A stretch of DNA of 6,769 nt from the NCBI GenBank assembly GCA_902803125.1, contig CADCOZ010000328.1:1-6769 (forward strand), read 5' to 3'. Both the position numbers and the translations under genes were made by a program. This document shows, in pieces, positions 1-6,662 of this stretch. The notes under the pieces are model-generated. The model saw only the letters and a list, made by a program, of their open reading frames with translations, was not told where the DNA came from and made no database searches. Each line of letters begins with the position of its first letter. Positions within the stretch are counted from its first letter, which is position 1. Source of the stretch: an uncultured Ruminococcus sp. (GTDB taxonomy: Bacteria > Bacillota > Clostridia > Oscillospirales > Acutalibacteraceae).

Positions 1-621
1 CATAATGCCGTTGTACATCACGTCATCCGGCACAATATTGGCACCGGCTTCAATCATCGCAATACGGCTGTCGGTGGACGCTACCGTCACCGCCATCTGG
101 CTGACATCACGCTGTTCTCTGGTGGGGTTGATGATGAACTCACCGTCAATCAGACCTACGGATACCGCAGAAATCGGACCGTTCCACGGCACATCGGAAA
201 TGCTCAGGGCGATTGACGTACCAACCATTGCGGCAATCTCCGGCAGACAGTCGGGGTCATACGCCATGACCGTACAAACAATAGATACATCGTTTCTCAT
301 GTCCTTCGGGAACAGCGGACGAATCGGACGGTCAATGACACGGGAAATCAGAATCGACTTTTCGGAGGGTCTGCCCTCTCTCTTGCCAAAGCCGCCGGGA
401 ATCTTGCCCATCGCATACTGCTTTTCTTCAAAGTCCACGGACAGCGGGAAGAAATCCACACCTTCTCTGGGCTTGGCGGCCGCGGTTACCGCCACGTGCA
501 CCACGGTTTCACCATAGCGTACCAAGCAGGCTCCGTTAGCCAGCTGGGTCATCTTGCCGGTTTCAATCACCAGCGGACGGCCGGCGAATTCGGTTTCAAA
601 TACCTTGTAGTTTTCAAACAT
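1..621 (-). CDS. pnp: Polyribonucleotide nucleotidyltransferase (PNPase), N-terminal 207 residues; gene runs off the left edge
   Basis: This is the start of PNPase, the phosphorolytic 3'-to-5' exoribonuclease that degrades mRNA in the cytoplasm, often with RNase E- or RNase Y-type machineries. The visible 207 residues cover most of the first RNase PH domain. They show the family signatures VIETGKMTQLANGAC (about 23-37), KIPGGFGKREGRPSE (about 73-87), RVIDRPIRPLFPKDMRND (about 93-110) and GLIDGEFIINPT (about 156-167). The RNA-gripping loop that is FFRR in E. coli reads FGKR here (78-81), similar to the Gram-positive FIKR version. The second RNase PH domain and the KH and S1 domains lie outside the window. 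ATG at 621 is chosen because GGAGGT (628-633) sits 6 nt upstream. It lies downstream of rpsO on the same strand, the usual bacterial order, after a hairpin terminator and a structured leader. Identity is near certain; the gene is cut by the window edge, not broken. Confidence 0.97.
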   Translation of the reverse strand, partial: MFENYKVFETEFAGRPLVIETGKMTQLANGACLVRYGETVVHVAVTAAAKPREGVDFFPLSVDFEEKQYAMGKIPGGFGKREGRPSEKSILISRVIDRPIRPLFPKDMRNDVSIVCTVMAYDPDCLPEIAAMVGTSIALSISDVPWNGPISAVSVGLIDGEFIINPTREQRDVSQMAVTVASTDSRIAMIEAGANIVPDDVMYNGIM

Positions 622-786
622 TTGATTACCTCCGTTTTTTTGTTGGGAATGTGCGGCAACATCCGGTTTAGCAATTAAACCAAAAAACAGCAAGGGTGAA
701 TAAACCGGTGGTTTCTTCACTGTCCCCATCTGTTCCCTCGTTTCACTGCTAAACGCCGAAATTGCCGTGAATGGGTGTGCGGACTG
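622..786 (-). promoter_or_regulatory. pnp 5' leader with several self-complementary segments (candidate cis-regulatory RNA)
   Basis: The rpsO-pnp gap is 214 nt and its pnp-proximal part can fold extensively on the minus strand. A closing helix can form between CGGCAAU (767-761) and GUUGCCG (660-654). Inside it are CGUUU/AAACG (755-751 with 743-739, 7-nt loop), a 10-bp hairpin with one G-A mismatch and an ACC loop (720-696), a 5-bp helix around that hairpin (734-730 with 690-686), and GGUUUA/UAAACC (681-676 with 670-665, 5-nt loop). A competing helix CCGGUUUA/UAAACCGG (708-701 with 670-663) would disrupt two of these. A U6 run lies at 687-682. I recognise no known RNA family. PNPase controls its own mRNA through a leader stem-loop in E. 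coli, so a regulatory role is plausible but inferred. No convincing pnp promoter was found; the best -10-like hexamer, TTTAAT (680-675), has a poor -35. Confidence 0.45.
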
Positions 787-821
787 AAACAAAGGCAGTC
801 TGCTGACTGTAACAGACTGCC
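787..821 (-). terminator. Hairpin with U-rich tail after rpsO (intrinsic terminator or processing site)
   Basis: Read on the minus strand, GGCAGTCTG (821-813) and CAGACTGCC (802-794) form a perfect 9-bp stem around a 10-nt loop. TTTGTTT (793-787) follows directly. It starts 15 nt after the rpsO stop codon. The stem is strong but the U-tract is interrupted by G, so partial read-through into pnp is likely. In E. coli the equivalent rpsO-pnp boundary is likewise a leaky terminator near RNase cleavage sites. Confidence 0.8.
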
Positions 822-835
822 CCGAATCATTGGGA

Positions 836-1099
836 TTACTTACGGATACCAAGTCTTGCGATAATGGAACGATAACGCTCAATATCAACTTTGATGAGGT
901 AACTCAGCAGACTTCTTCTCTGACCGATCATCTTAAAGAGACCTCTTCTGGAATGGTGATCCTTCTTGTGGGTTTTGAGATGCTCTGTCAGATCGTTGAT
1001 TCTCTTGGTGAGCAGTGCGATCTGTACTTCGGGTGAACCGGTGTCGCCCTCGTGCGTAGCATACTCTTTGATGATAGCATCCTTTTCTTCTTTCAGCAT
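836..1099 (-). CDS. rpsO: 30S ribosomal protein S15
   Basis: S15 is an early-binding small-subunit protein that grips the three-way junction of helices 20-22 in 16S rRNA and nucleates the platform. The 87-residue product matches the usual 88-89 residues. It carries the family hallmarks [16 protein letters not shown] (16-31) and [18 protein letters not shown] (37-54), including the rRNA-contacting T20-G21, H40, D47 and S50, and ends in [12 protein letters not shown]. The ATG at 1099 follows AAAGGTGG (1114-1107) with a 7-nt spacer. The gene has its own strong promoter (1215-1243) and a folded leader that probably mediates feedback by S15 itself. It is followed by a hairpin terminator and then pnp, the classic rpsO-pnp arrangement. 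Nothing is missing or disrupted. Confidence 0.98.
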   Translation of the reverse strand: MLKEEKDAIIKEYATHEGDTGSPEVQIALLTKRINDLTEHLKTHKKDHHSRRGLFKMIGQRRSLLSYLIKVDIERYRSIIARLGIRK

Positions 1100-1208
1100 G
1101 GTTTATCCACCTTTACAGTAAAATATTTGTTTCATCCGCATTCTCAGTAAAAGGCTGTGGATTCCCCGGCGGGGCATACTCCTGCAAACCGGGAACGGGA
1201 CATCAACG
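1100..1208 (-). promoter_or_regulatory. rpsO leader: probable S15 autoregulatory translational operator (three-way junction)
   Basis: Three helices can form from the minus-strand leader. P1 pairs GGUUU (1190-1186) with AAACC (1104-1100), the bases directly before the ATG. P2 is a CCCC/GGGG hairpin (1174-1171 with 1167-1164, 3-nt loop). P3 pairs AUCCA (1162-1158) and CCUUU (1154-1150) with AAAGGUGGAU (1114-1105), leaving a 3-nt CAG bulge. P3 covers the whole Shine-Dalgarno sequence and P1 abuts the start codon, so the fold should limit translation. S15 binds a three-way junction in 16S rRNA, and autoregulatory rpsO leaders with junction folds are known in Bacillus/Geobacillus. The pairing is seen in the sequence; S15 binding is inferred. 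Confidence 0.72.
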
Positions 1209-1214
1209 TTTTTG

Positions 1215-1243
1215 ATTATAACACATTTTTATGCGTTTGTAAA
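1215..1243 (-). promoter_or_regulatory. Sigma-A-type promoter for rpsO (-pnp)
   Basis: On the minus strand, TTTACA (1243-1238, 5 of 6 to TTGACA) is followed after exactly 17 bp by TATAAT (1220-1215, 6 of 6). An extended -10 TG lies one base upstream of the -10. Transcription should start near 1208, giving a leader of about 109 nt before rpsO. This is the best promoter in the window and fits a highly expressed ribosomal gene. Confidence 0.9.
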
Positions 1244-1286
1244 GAGTATTTTTTTCAAGAGAATAATATTTTTGCGGCATCTCATG

Positions 1287-1314
1287 AAAAAACTTCTCAT
1301 ACCTGTAGGATATG
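1287..1314 (-). terminator. Weak candidate terminator after mutL
   Basis: On the minus strand, CATATC (1314-1309) can pair with GGTATG (1303-1298) through one G-U pair around a 5-nt loop. A run of six T (1292-1287) follows after a further 5 nt. The stem is short and AT-rich and the gap to the T-run is suboptimal. It is nevertheless the only terminator-like structure between mutL and the rpsO promoter. It could attenuate rather than stop mutSL read-through. Confidence 0.3.
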
Positions 1315-1341
1315 CTGTGAAAAGCAACACCGAACAGGCTT

Positions 1342-3417
1342 TCAGATTCGCTTAAAGCTCTTTTCAATTTCCGAGCGGGAGAGGAAATAATAAATGGGCC
1401 GGCCGTGGGGACAATACCGCACCTCCGGGTTTTGTTCCAATTCCTTCACCAGCGACATCAGTTCTTCCGGACGGTTATGGTCGCCGGCCTTAATAGCAGA
1501 ACGACACGCTGTATTGGCATAGATCCACTCCATTTTTTCGGAAAGCAGTACCTTCTTGTGGCGGTTCAGGTAACGGACAATCTCCAAGAAATTTTCCGTC
1601 AGCTCCAGCTTTTCCAGCATCAGCGGCACACCTCGAAGCAGAACGGTTCCCACGCCGAAATCCTCCACTTCAAAACCGGCAGAAGCCAATAAGTCCAGAT
1701 GCTCGATGACCGCCGTATATTCGTTTTTATCAAGCGTCAGGCGAATGGGTTCCAACAGAAGCTGCGGTTCGGTATTATGGGCGATGCGTTTGAGCTTCTC
1801 ATAAATCAGCCGTTCATGGGCGGCGTGTTTGTCAATCAGCATCAGCCGGTCATTGTCCACCTGCACAATGATATAGGTCAGAAAGACTTCCCCGATATAT
1901 TGCAGGCGGTACGGCTGTCTGTCGGCGGCCGTGATAGGGGCGGTTGGCTGATCTGTCAAAACCGCTAAAGCCGGAAACGCTTGCATAACATCCGGTTCCT
2001 TCTCCGACAACATCACTTCCGGCCTATCCTGTACCGTTGGTGCGAGTGGGTCGGCGGGTTCCATGCTTTCGGCTGATGCCGCTTGCGGTACGATAGGCAG
2101 AGGGATTACAGACGGTATGTTTTCCGTATCGTCATCGTTCTTTTCCGGTGCCTTGACCGGTGGAACAGATGCTGTACGCAAGTAATCGGCCAGATTGATG
2201 GGACGGGCTGATGCGAATCGGCTTGTGTCCAATGGCCGTGCAGCCGCCACATCACTGACCGACACTGTGGTATAATCGGCCGCTGTGGGAATGAACACCT
2301 GCGGCTCTTCCAACACAGAGGGATGCCCCGAAAAATCCAACTGTTCTCCCCTGTCTGCCGTTTGTCCCATCACTTTGGGATTGGTCGGCGTATCCTGTAA
2401 AGGCACGTCCTCACGGTTACGGGTATCGTAAGAGGACAGTGCTTTTCGGACACCGTGGTATACGCTGTCATACACCGGCTTTTCATTCGTGAAGCGAATT
2501 TCCAGCTTGGCCGGATGCACATTGACATCAAGGGTGGAACAGTCCATTTGCAGGTTCAGCACACAAGCGGGATATTTCCCGACCATGATAAACCCTTTAT
2601 AGGCTTGTTCCAGAGCCGCTATGCCGGTTTTGGTGCGGACGTAGCGGCCATTGACAAAAAACAGCTGCATGGAGCGGCTGGCCCGATTGGCATTCACCGG
2701 TTTGCTGACATAGCCGCTGACCGTGATGCCCTCATAGGTATACGCCACCGGCAGCAGACTATCATAAAACGGCTTGCCAAAGACCTGATAGATGGCGGCG
2801 GCCAAGTCCCCTTTTCCGGCGGTTTTCAGTGCCTGTTTGCCGTCACGGATAAACGTAAAGGCAATTTCCGGATGGGACAACGCCATTCGATCCATCAGCG
2901 AGGCAATATTATTGGATTCTGTCGCATCTTTTTTCAAAAACTTCATGCGAGCCGGCACGTTATAGAACAGGTCACGCACCACAAAGGTAGTTCCCTGCGG
3001 ACAGCCCGTTTCGGTAAAGAGGGTTTCTTCGCCGCCTTCCAAACGGTACAGCGTTCCCACCGGTGCATCCCGATGACGGGTCATCAGCTCGACTTTCGAC
3101 ACCGCACAAATAGATGCTAAGGCTTCTCCGCGGAATCCCAGCGTGGCGATGCTGTCCAAATCGTCCTGCACACTGATTTTGCTGGTGGCATGACGCAAAA
3201 AGGCGTTGCGGATATCGTCCCGTTCAAAGCCGATACCGTCATCGGTCACCCGCATAAACGTAATGCCGCCGTTCTTGATTTCCACCGTCACAGAAGAGGC
3301 TCCGGCATCAATCGCATTTTCGACCAGTTCCTTGATGACCGAGGAAGGCCGTTCAATCACTTCGCCGGCGGCAATCAGTTCGGCCACTTGTTTGGGCAAT
3401 ACATTGATGACAGCCAT
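1342..3417 (-). CDS. mutL: DNA mismatch repair protein MutL (endonuclease type)
   Basis: MutL links mismatch-bound MutS to strand incision in mismatch repair. The 691-residue product starts with the GHKL ATPase: ELVENAIDAGA (30-40, with the catalytic E33 and Mg-binding N34), DDGIG (59-63), RHATSKI (75-81), GFRGEAL (94-100), and the transducer-domain motif NVHPAKLEIRF (299-309). A low-complexity acidic/proline linker spans about 330-500, longer than in B. subtilis. The C-terminal domain has the nuclease motif DKHAAHERLIYE (529-540, family form DQHAxxExxxxE), a clamp-type QLLLEP (552-557), ACR (637-639) and the zinc-binding CPHGRP (669-674). It should therefore nick DNA itself, without MutH. 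ATG at 3417 is preferred over GTG at 3423 because GGGGAG (3430-3425) is 7 nt from the ATG but only 1 nt from the GTG. The mutS stop codon lies 13 nt upstream, so the two genes are probably co-transcribed. Confidence 0.97.
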   Translation of the reverse strand: MAVINVLPKQVAELIAAGEVIERPSSVIKELVENAIDAGASSVTVEIKNGGITFMRVTDDGIGFERDDIRNAFLRHATSKISVQDDLDSIATLGFRGEALASICAVSKVELMTRHRDAPVGTLYRLEGGEETLFTETGCPQGTTFVVRDLFYNVPARMKFLKKDATESNNIASLMDRMALSHPEIAFTFIRDGKQALKTAGKGDLAAAIYQVFGKPFYDSLLPVAYTYEGITVSGYVSKPVNANRASRSMQLFFVNGRYVRTKTGIAALEQAYKGFIMVGKYPACVLNLQMDCSTLDVNVHPAKLEIRFTNEKPVYDSVYHGVRKALSSYDTRNREDVPLQDTPTNPKVMGQTADRGEQLDFSGHPSVLEEPQVFIPTAADYTTVSVSDVAAARPLDTSRFASARPINLADYLRTASVPPVKAPEKNDDDTENIPSVIPLPIVPQAASAESMEPADPLAPTVQDRPEVMLSEKEPDVMQAFPALAVLTDQPTAPITAADRQPYRLQYIGEVFLTYIIVQVDNDRLMLIDKHAAHERLIYEKLKRIAHNTEPQLLLEPIRLTLDKNEYTAVIEHLDLLASAGFEVEDFGVGTVLLRGVPLMLEKLELTENFLEIVRYLNRHKKVLLSEKMEWIYANTACRSAIKAGDHNRPEELMSLVKELEQNPEVRYCPHGRPIYYFLSRSEIEKSFKRI

Positions 3418-3430
3418 ACACACTCTCCCC

Positions 3431-6040
3431 TTACTTCATCATTTTGATTAACTCGAACAGGATATTCATAGAATCCATTGGTGTTAACCGATTGATGTCA
3501 ATGGATCGCAGACGCTTTTCTATGGGACTTTCCTCCCGTATGAGCGTCATTTGTTCCTGTTCGGATTCTTTCGGTTTAGCGGCTTTGCGGCGGGGCTTTT
3601 TGGGCGGGTTGGCTTCTTCCAATTCGGACAGAATCGTTTTGGCTCGTTCGATAATGCTTTCGGGCAGTCCTGCTAATTTGGCCACTTCCACGCCATAGCT
3701 TTCATCCGCAGGCCCTGCCATGATACGCCGCAAAAACGTCAGTTCATCGCCGTGCTTGACCGCCGCAATATTATAGTTTTTAACCCCTTTTACGCTGTGT
3801 TCCAGTACGGTCAGTTCATGGTAATGCGTGGCAAATAAAGTTTTGGCACCAAGCTGTTTCTTATCCGCCACGTATTCCAGCACGGCACGGGCAATACTCA
3901 TGCCGTCAAAGGTAGAGGTACCCCGCCCGATTTCATCTAAAATCAGCAGACTGTTCTTGGTGGCGTTTTTCAGAATATACGCCACTTCATTCATCTCCAC
4001 CATAAAAGTAGACTGTCCGGTGGAAAGGTCATCGGAAGCACCGATACGGGTAAAGATACTGTCCACAATGCCGATTTCGGCTTTTTTCGCCGGAACATAG
4101 GAACCCATCTGTGCCATCAGCACAATCAAGGCTACCTGCCGCATATAGGTCGACTTACCCGCCATATTCGGGCCGGTAATGATGGCGACATTGTTGTCCT
4201 GCTGATCCAGCAGGGCATCATTGGCCACAAATCTGTTGATCTCCAGCATTCTTTCCACCACCGGATGACGGCTTTCTTCCAAACGGATACGCCCGTCTGC
4301 GGTAATGGTCGGACAGACATAGTTATGATCAAAGGCCGCCTGTGCCAAGGAGGCGATGACATCCAGCTCCGCTACCGCATTGGCTGTGCGGCTGATTCTG
4401 TCCAGTGCCGCCGAAACGGTTGTCCGCAGCTGTTCCAACAGCGCATATTCCAGCGAATTGCTTCTGTCCTTGGCACCTAAGATTTTCTGCTCTAATTCTT
4501 TGAGTTCCTGTGTAATGTACCGTTCGGCTCCTACCAGTGTCTGCTTGCGGATATAATCTTCGGGTACCTGACTTTTATAGCTGTTGGATACCTCCAAATA
4601 GTAGCCGAACACACGGTTATAGCCGATTTTCAGCTTTGGTATGCCGGTACGTTCCCGCTCACGGCTTTCAATCTCAGTCAAAACCGATGAACCGTTCTGC
4701 ATGATATAGCGGAGTTCGTCCAATTCCTGATGGTAACCGTCTTTGAACATACCGCCTTCCCGCACGGAAAACGGCGGCTCCTCCACAATGGCTTTGTCAA
4801 TCAGCCCGCTGATGTCCGTGAGCATATCTGTTTCACTGTAGAGGGTCATCAGCAAGTCGCTTTGTGCTTTGGCAATACTGCTTTTGATGGCAGGCAGTTT
4901 TTTCAGAGCCGTACAAACCGCCCGCAATTCTCTGGCGTTGGCAGAACCGTTGACAATGCGGGTCACGGAACGCTGTAAATCGCTGAAATCCCGCAGGGCT
5001 TCCCGCACCTCTCCCCGCATCATAATGTTGTCATACAATTCGGTCACAGCATTCTGCCGGCGGATAATCGCCGCCATATGCACCAGCGGTTTTTCAATAT
5101 AGCTTGTCAGCCGCCGCTTTCCCATCGAAGTACGGGTTTTGTCCAGCACCGCCAGCAAACACGCCTGCTTATTCTGATGATTCAGCGGAGCTGTCAGCTC
5201 CAAATGACGGCGGGTGTGATAATCCAAATGGAGATACTGTTCTTCCCGATAGCATTCGAGTTTGGTAATGCGTTCCAAACCGGTCTTTTGGGTGTGCTGT
5301 AAGTATTTCAGCAAAACGCCTACCGCCGAAACCGTCTGCGGCACAAGGTCATCCGACAAGTCCTCCAAGGCGTTTTGATGGAACTGCTCCAGAATAACTT
5401 GTTTGCAGTCCGCAAAGGCAAAGTCCTCATCGTTCTGCATAGTGACGCAGGCATTCAGACGGCTGCGGATAAAAGGTGCCAGTGACGAAAAACAGACCGC
5501 ATCGCCGCCGATCAGGATTTCCACCGGCTTGAATTTGATCAGTTCGTTCTGAATTTCGGCTTCCTGCGTATCCCCCGACAAGGCGGTCGCATACAATTCA
5601 CCGGTGGAAATATCGCAAAACGCCAGACCGGTCACGTCACTGCGGGTAAAAACCGTACAGATAAAATTGTTGGTGCTGTCGTTGAGCATCAGCGATTCGG
5701 TGACCGTTCCCGGCGTGACAATGCGAATAATTTCCCGTTTGACCAAACCCTTGGCTTTGGCCGGGTCTTCTGTCTGCTCACAAATGCCCACTTTATAGCC
5801 TTTCGCCACCAGTCGGGCAATATAGGTTTCTGCCGAATGGAACGGCACCCCGCACATGGGCGCTCTTTCAGGCAGACCGCAGTCCTTTCCCGTCAATGTC
5901 AGTTCCAGTTCCTTGGAAGCTGTCTTGGCATCCTCAAAGAACATTTCGTAAAAATCTCCCACACGAAACAGCACAATCGTATCTTTATTCTGTTCCTTCA
6001 CGCTGAGATACTGCTGCATCAGCGGTGAAAGTCCTGTCAT
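3431..6040 (-). CDS. mutS: DNA mismatch repair protein MutS
   Basis: MutS recognises mismatches and small loops in DNA and recruits MutL in an ATP-dependent manner. The 869-residue product has normal length for MutS1. It shows the mismatch-wedge motif F30-Y31-E32 within FRVGDFYEMF, connector and lever domains, and an ABC-type ATPase. The ATPase has Walker A GPNMAGKST (623-631), DDLSTGQSTFMVEM (670-683), Walker B LLILDEIGRGTSTFDG (698-713) and ATHYHEL (737-743). A basic linker (PPKKPRRKAAKPK) precedes a QMTLI clamp-binding-type motif (830-834) and the helical tail INRLTPMDSMNILFELIKMM that normally mediates tetramer formation. ATG at 6040 is chosen because AAAGGAGG (6055-6048) lies 7 nt upstream and the protein then begins MTGLSPLMQQYL as expected. 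A longer in-frame start at 6112 would overlap the upstream gene. It sits 32 nt after the ylbF-family gene and 13 nt before mutL. No key residue is missing. Confidence 0.98.
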   Translation of the reverse strand: MTGLSPLMQQYLSVKEQNKDTIVLFRVGDFYEMFFEDAKTASKELELTLTGKDCGLPERAPMCGVPFHSAETYIARLVAKGYKVGICEQTEDPAKAKGLVKREIIRIVTPGTVTESLMLNDSTNNFICTVFTRSDVTGLAFCDISTGELYATALSGDTQEAEIQNELIKFKPVEILIGGDAVCFSSLAPFIRSRLNACVTMQNDEDFAFADCKQVILEQFHQNALEDLSDDLVPQTVSAVGVLLKYLQHTQKTGLERITKLECYREEQYLHLDYHTRRHLELTAPLNHQNKQACLLAVLDKTRTSMGKRRLTSYIEKPLVHMAAIIRRQNAVTELYDNIMMRGEVREALRDFSDLQRSVTRIVNGSANARELRAVCTALKKLPAIKSSIAKAQSDLLMTLYSETDMLTDISGLIDKAIVEEPPFSVREGGMFKDGYHQELDELRYIMQNGSSVLTEIESRERERTGIPKLKIGYNRVFGYYLEVSNSYKSQVPEDYIRKQTLVGAERYITQELKELEQKILGAKDRSNSLEYALLEQLRTTVSAALDRISRTANAVAELDVIASLAQAAFDHNYVCPTITADGRIRLEESRHPVVERMLEINRFVANDALLDQQDNNVAIITGPNMAGKSTYMRQVALIVLMAQMGSYVPAKKAEIGIVDSIFTRIGASDDLSTGQSTFMVEMNEVAYILKNATKNSLLILDEIGRGTSTFDGMSIARAVLEYVADKKQLGAKTLFATHYHELTVLEHSVKGVKNYNIAAVKHGDELTFLRRIMAGPADESYGVEVAKLAGLPESIIERAKTILSELEEANPPKKPRRKAAKPKESEQEQMTLIREESPIEKRLRSIDINRLTPMDSMNILFELIKMMK

Positions 6041-6072
6041 TCCGCTCCCTCCTTTATGAAAAGAATCAGACA

Positions 6073-6507
6073 TCAGCCGCAGCCGCCGCAGGTCGCACAG
6101 CTGCCCGAACAAGCCGGTGAATAATCGGCGGTAGCGGGATCCTCTCCCTCAAAAGACTTCTGGATAATAGCACTGATACGGTTCATCAGCACATCATAGG
6201 CATCTTTGGCATCGTTATAGCGGATCATGCTTTCGTTGGACATGATTTCGCCGTAACAGCGGCGCATTTCACGGCTGATCTGCTGTATTTTCGCCGCATC
6301 TTTTTCCTCGTCGGGCTTTTCTCCTTCTTCACTGAGCGCCGTTCTTTTGTCGCTGAACTCCTCGATGATTCTCTGAAGCTCCTTGTCATTGTCGGCGTTC
6401 TGCTTGGCCAGCTGATAATGCAAAAAAACTTCTTCCTGCTGTATCTTCATACCTAACGCTCTTGTCAGTTCAATAACATCCATCTCTTCAACGGTTTTCT
6501 TTTCCAT
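6073..6507 (-). CDS. YlbF/YmcA (Ric) family protein with a four-cysteine C-terminal tail
   Basis: The 144-residue product resembles the YlbF/YmcA family (Com_YlbF). In B. subtilis, RicA (YmcA) and RicF (YlbF) join RicT in a complex that carries Fe-S clusters and adjusts RNase Y-dependent mRNA maturation, competence, biofilm and sporulation. The body is almost all charged helix, for example LTRALGMKIQQEEVFLHYQL (14-33) and IMSNESMIRYNDAKDAYDVL (88-107). The tail is glycine/cysteine-rich, with C133, C137, C140 and C143 (CxxxCxxCxxC), like the cluster-ligating C-termini of Ric proteins. It lies between a miaB-like gene and mutS, where ymcA sits in Bacillus, which favours RicA over RicF; sequence alone does not settle which paralog it is. 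ATG at 6507 follows AAAAGGAG (6523-6516) with an 8-nt spacer. The family assignment is fairly secure; cluster binding and an RNase Y role are inferred. Confidence 0.82.
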   Translation of the reverse strand: MEKKTVEEMDVIELTRALGMKIQQEEVFLHYQLAKQNADNDKELQRIIEEFSDKRTALSEEGEKPDEEKDAAKIQQISREMRRCYGEIMSNESMIRYNDAKDAYDVLMNRISAIIQKSFEGEDPATADYSPACSGSCATCGGCG

Positions 6508-6526
6508 ATTAACAACTCCTTTTCTG

Positions 6527-6595
6527 TTGGAGGGCTTTATCCTCCAAACCTCCCACCAGAGGCTCTGCCTCTGGAACCCGTTAGGGGAACCCTTT
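6527..6595. repeat. Double-hairpin palindromic repeat (dispersed repeat or MITE-like remnant)
   Basis: Two adjacent palindromes occupy this stretch. One has a perfect 8-bp stem, CCAGAGGC with GCCTCTGG (6556-6563 with 6567-6574), and a 3-nt loop. The other has a perfect 7-bp stem, TTGGAGG with CCTCCAA (6527-6533 with 6541-6547), and a 7-nt loop; two changes in the loop-proximal part would extend it to 9 bp. A direct repeat GGAACCC (6573-6579 and 6586-6592) and a small AGGG/CCCT hairpin (6583-6593) adjoin. Similar paired hairpins recur between genes in Ruminococcaceae-type genomes, from general memory, not a search. Neither hairpin has a T-run on the minus strand, so neither looks like a terminator. 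One stem ends 3 nt before the Shine-Dalgarno of the ylbF-family gene. Confidence 0.6.
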
Positions 6596-6662
6596 TCTAT
6601 CGAAAAAAGATATTCAGCCCCCTCACGAAATTCGCTAACTTGATTTCATTAAATAGTAACAC
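6596..6662. other. AT-rich intergenic remainder between miaB and the ylbF-family gene
   Basis: No gene is visible. The stretch holds an interrupted palindrome, GAAAT/ATTTC (6643-6647 with 6627-6631 on the minus strand, 11-nt loop). It also holds a -10-like TGTTACTAT (minus strand, 6661-6653) with no acceptable -35. It may belong to the same inserted repeat as the adjoining hairpins. Whether the ylbF-mutS-mutL unit is driven from here or by read-through from miaB cannot be decided from the sequence. Confidence 0.35.

Noticed and set aside
696..740. Possible ZTP (pfl) riboswitch in the pnp leader, because AAACCACCGG resembles its core
   Set aside because: The surrounding conserved bases and pseudoknot partner of the ZTP aptamer are absent, and pnp is not a purine or folate gene. 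The match is one short hairpin loop.
2455..3120. Plus-strand open frame of 221 codons opposite mutL
   Set aside because: It is antisense to clearly coding mutL, has no family-like motifs, and its length is explained by codon bias of the real gene. The same applies to the other plus-strand frames, including 5-517 opposite pnp.
3418..3423. GTG start for mutL two codons upstream
   Set aside because: The ribosome binding site would sit 1 nt from the GTG; the ATG at 3417 has a normal 7-nt spacer.
6041..6112. In-frame upstream extension of mutS starting at 6112
   Set aside because: It would overlap the end of the ylbF-family gene and adds 24 residues unlike MutS. The ATG at 6040 has an ideal ribosome binding site and the expected N-terminus.
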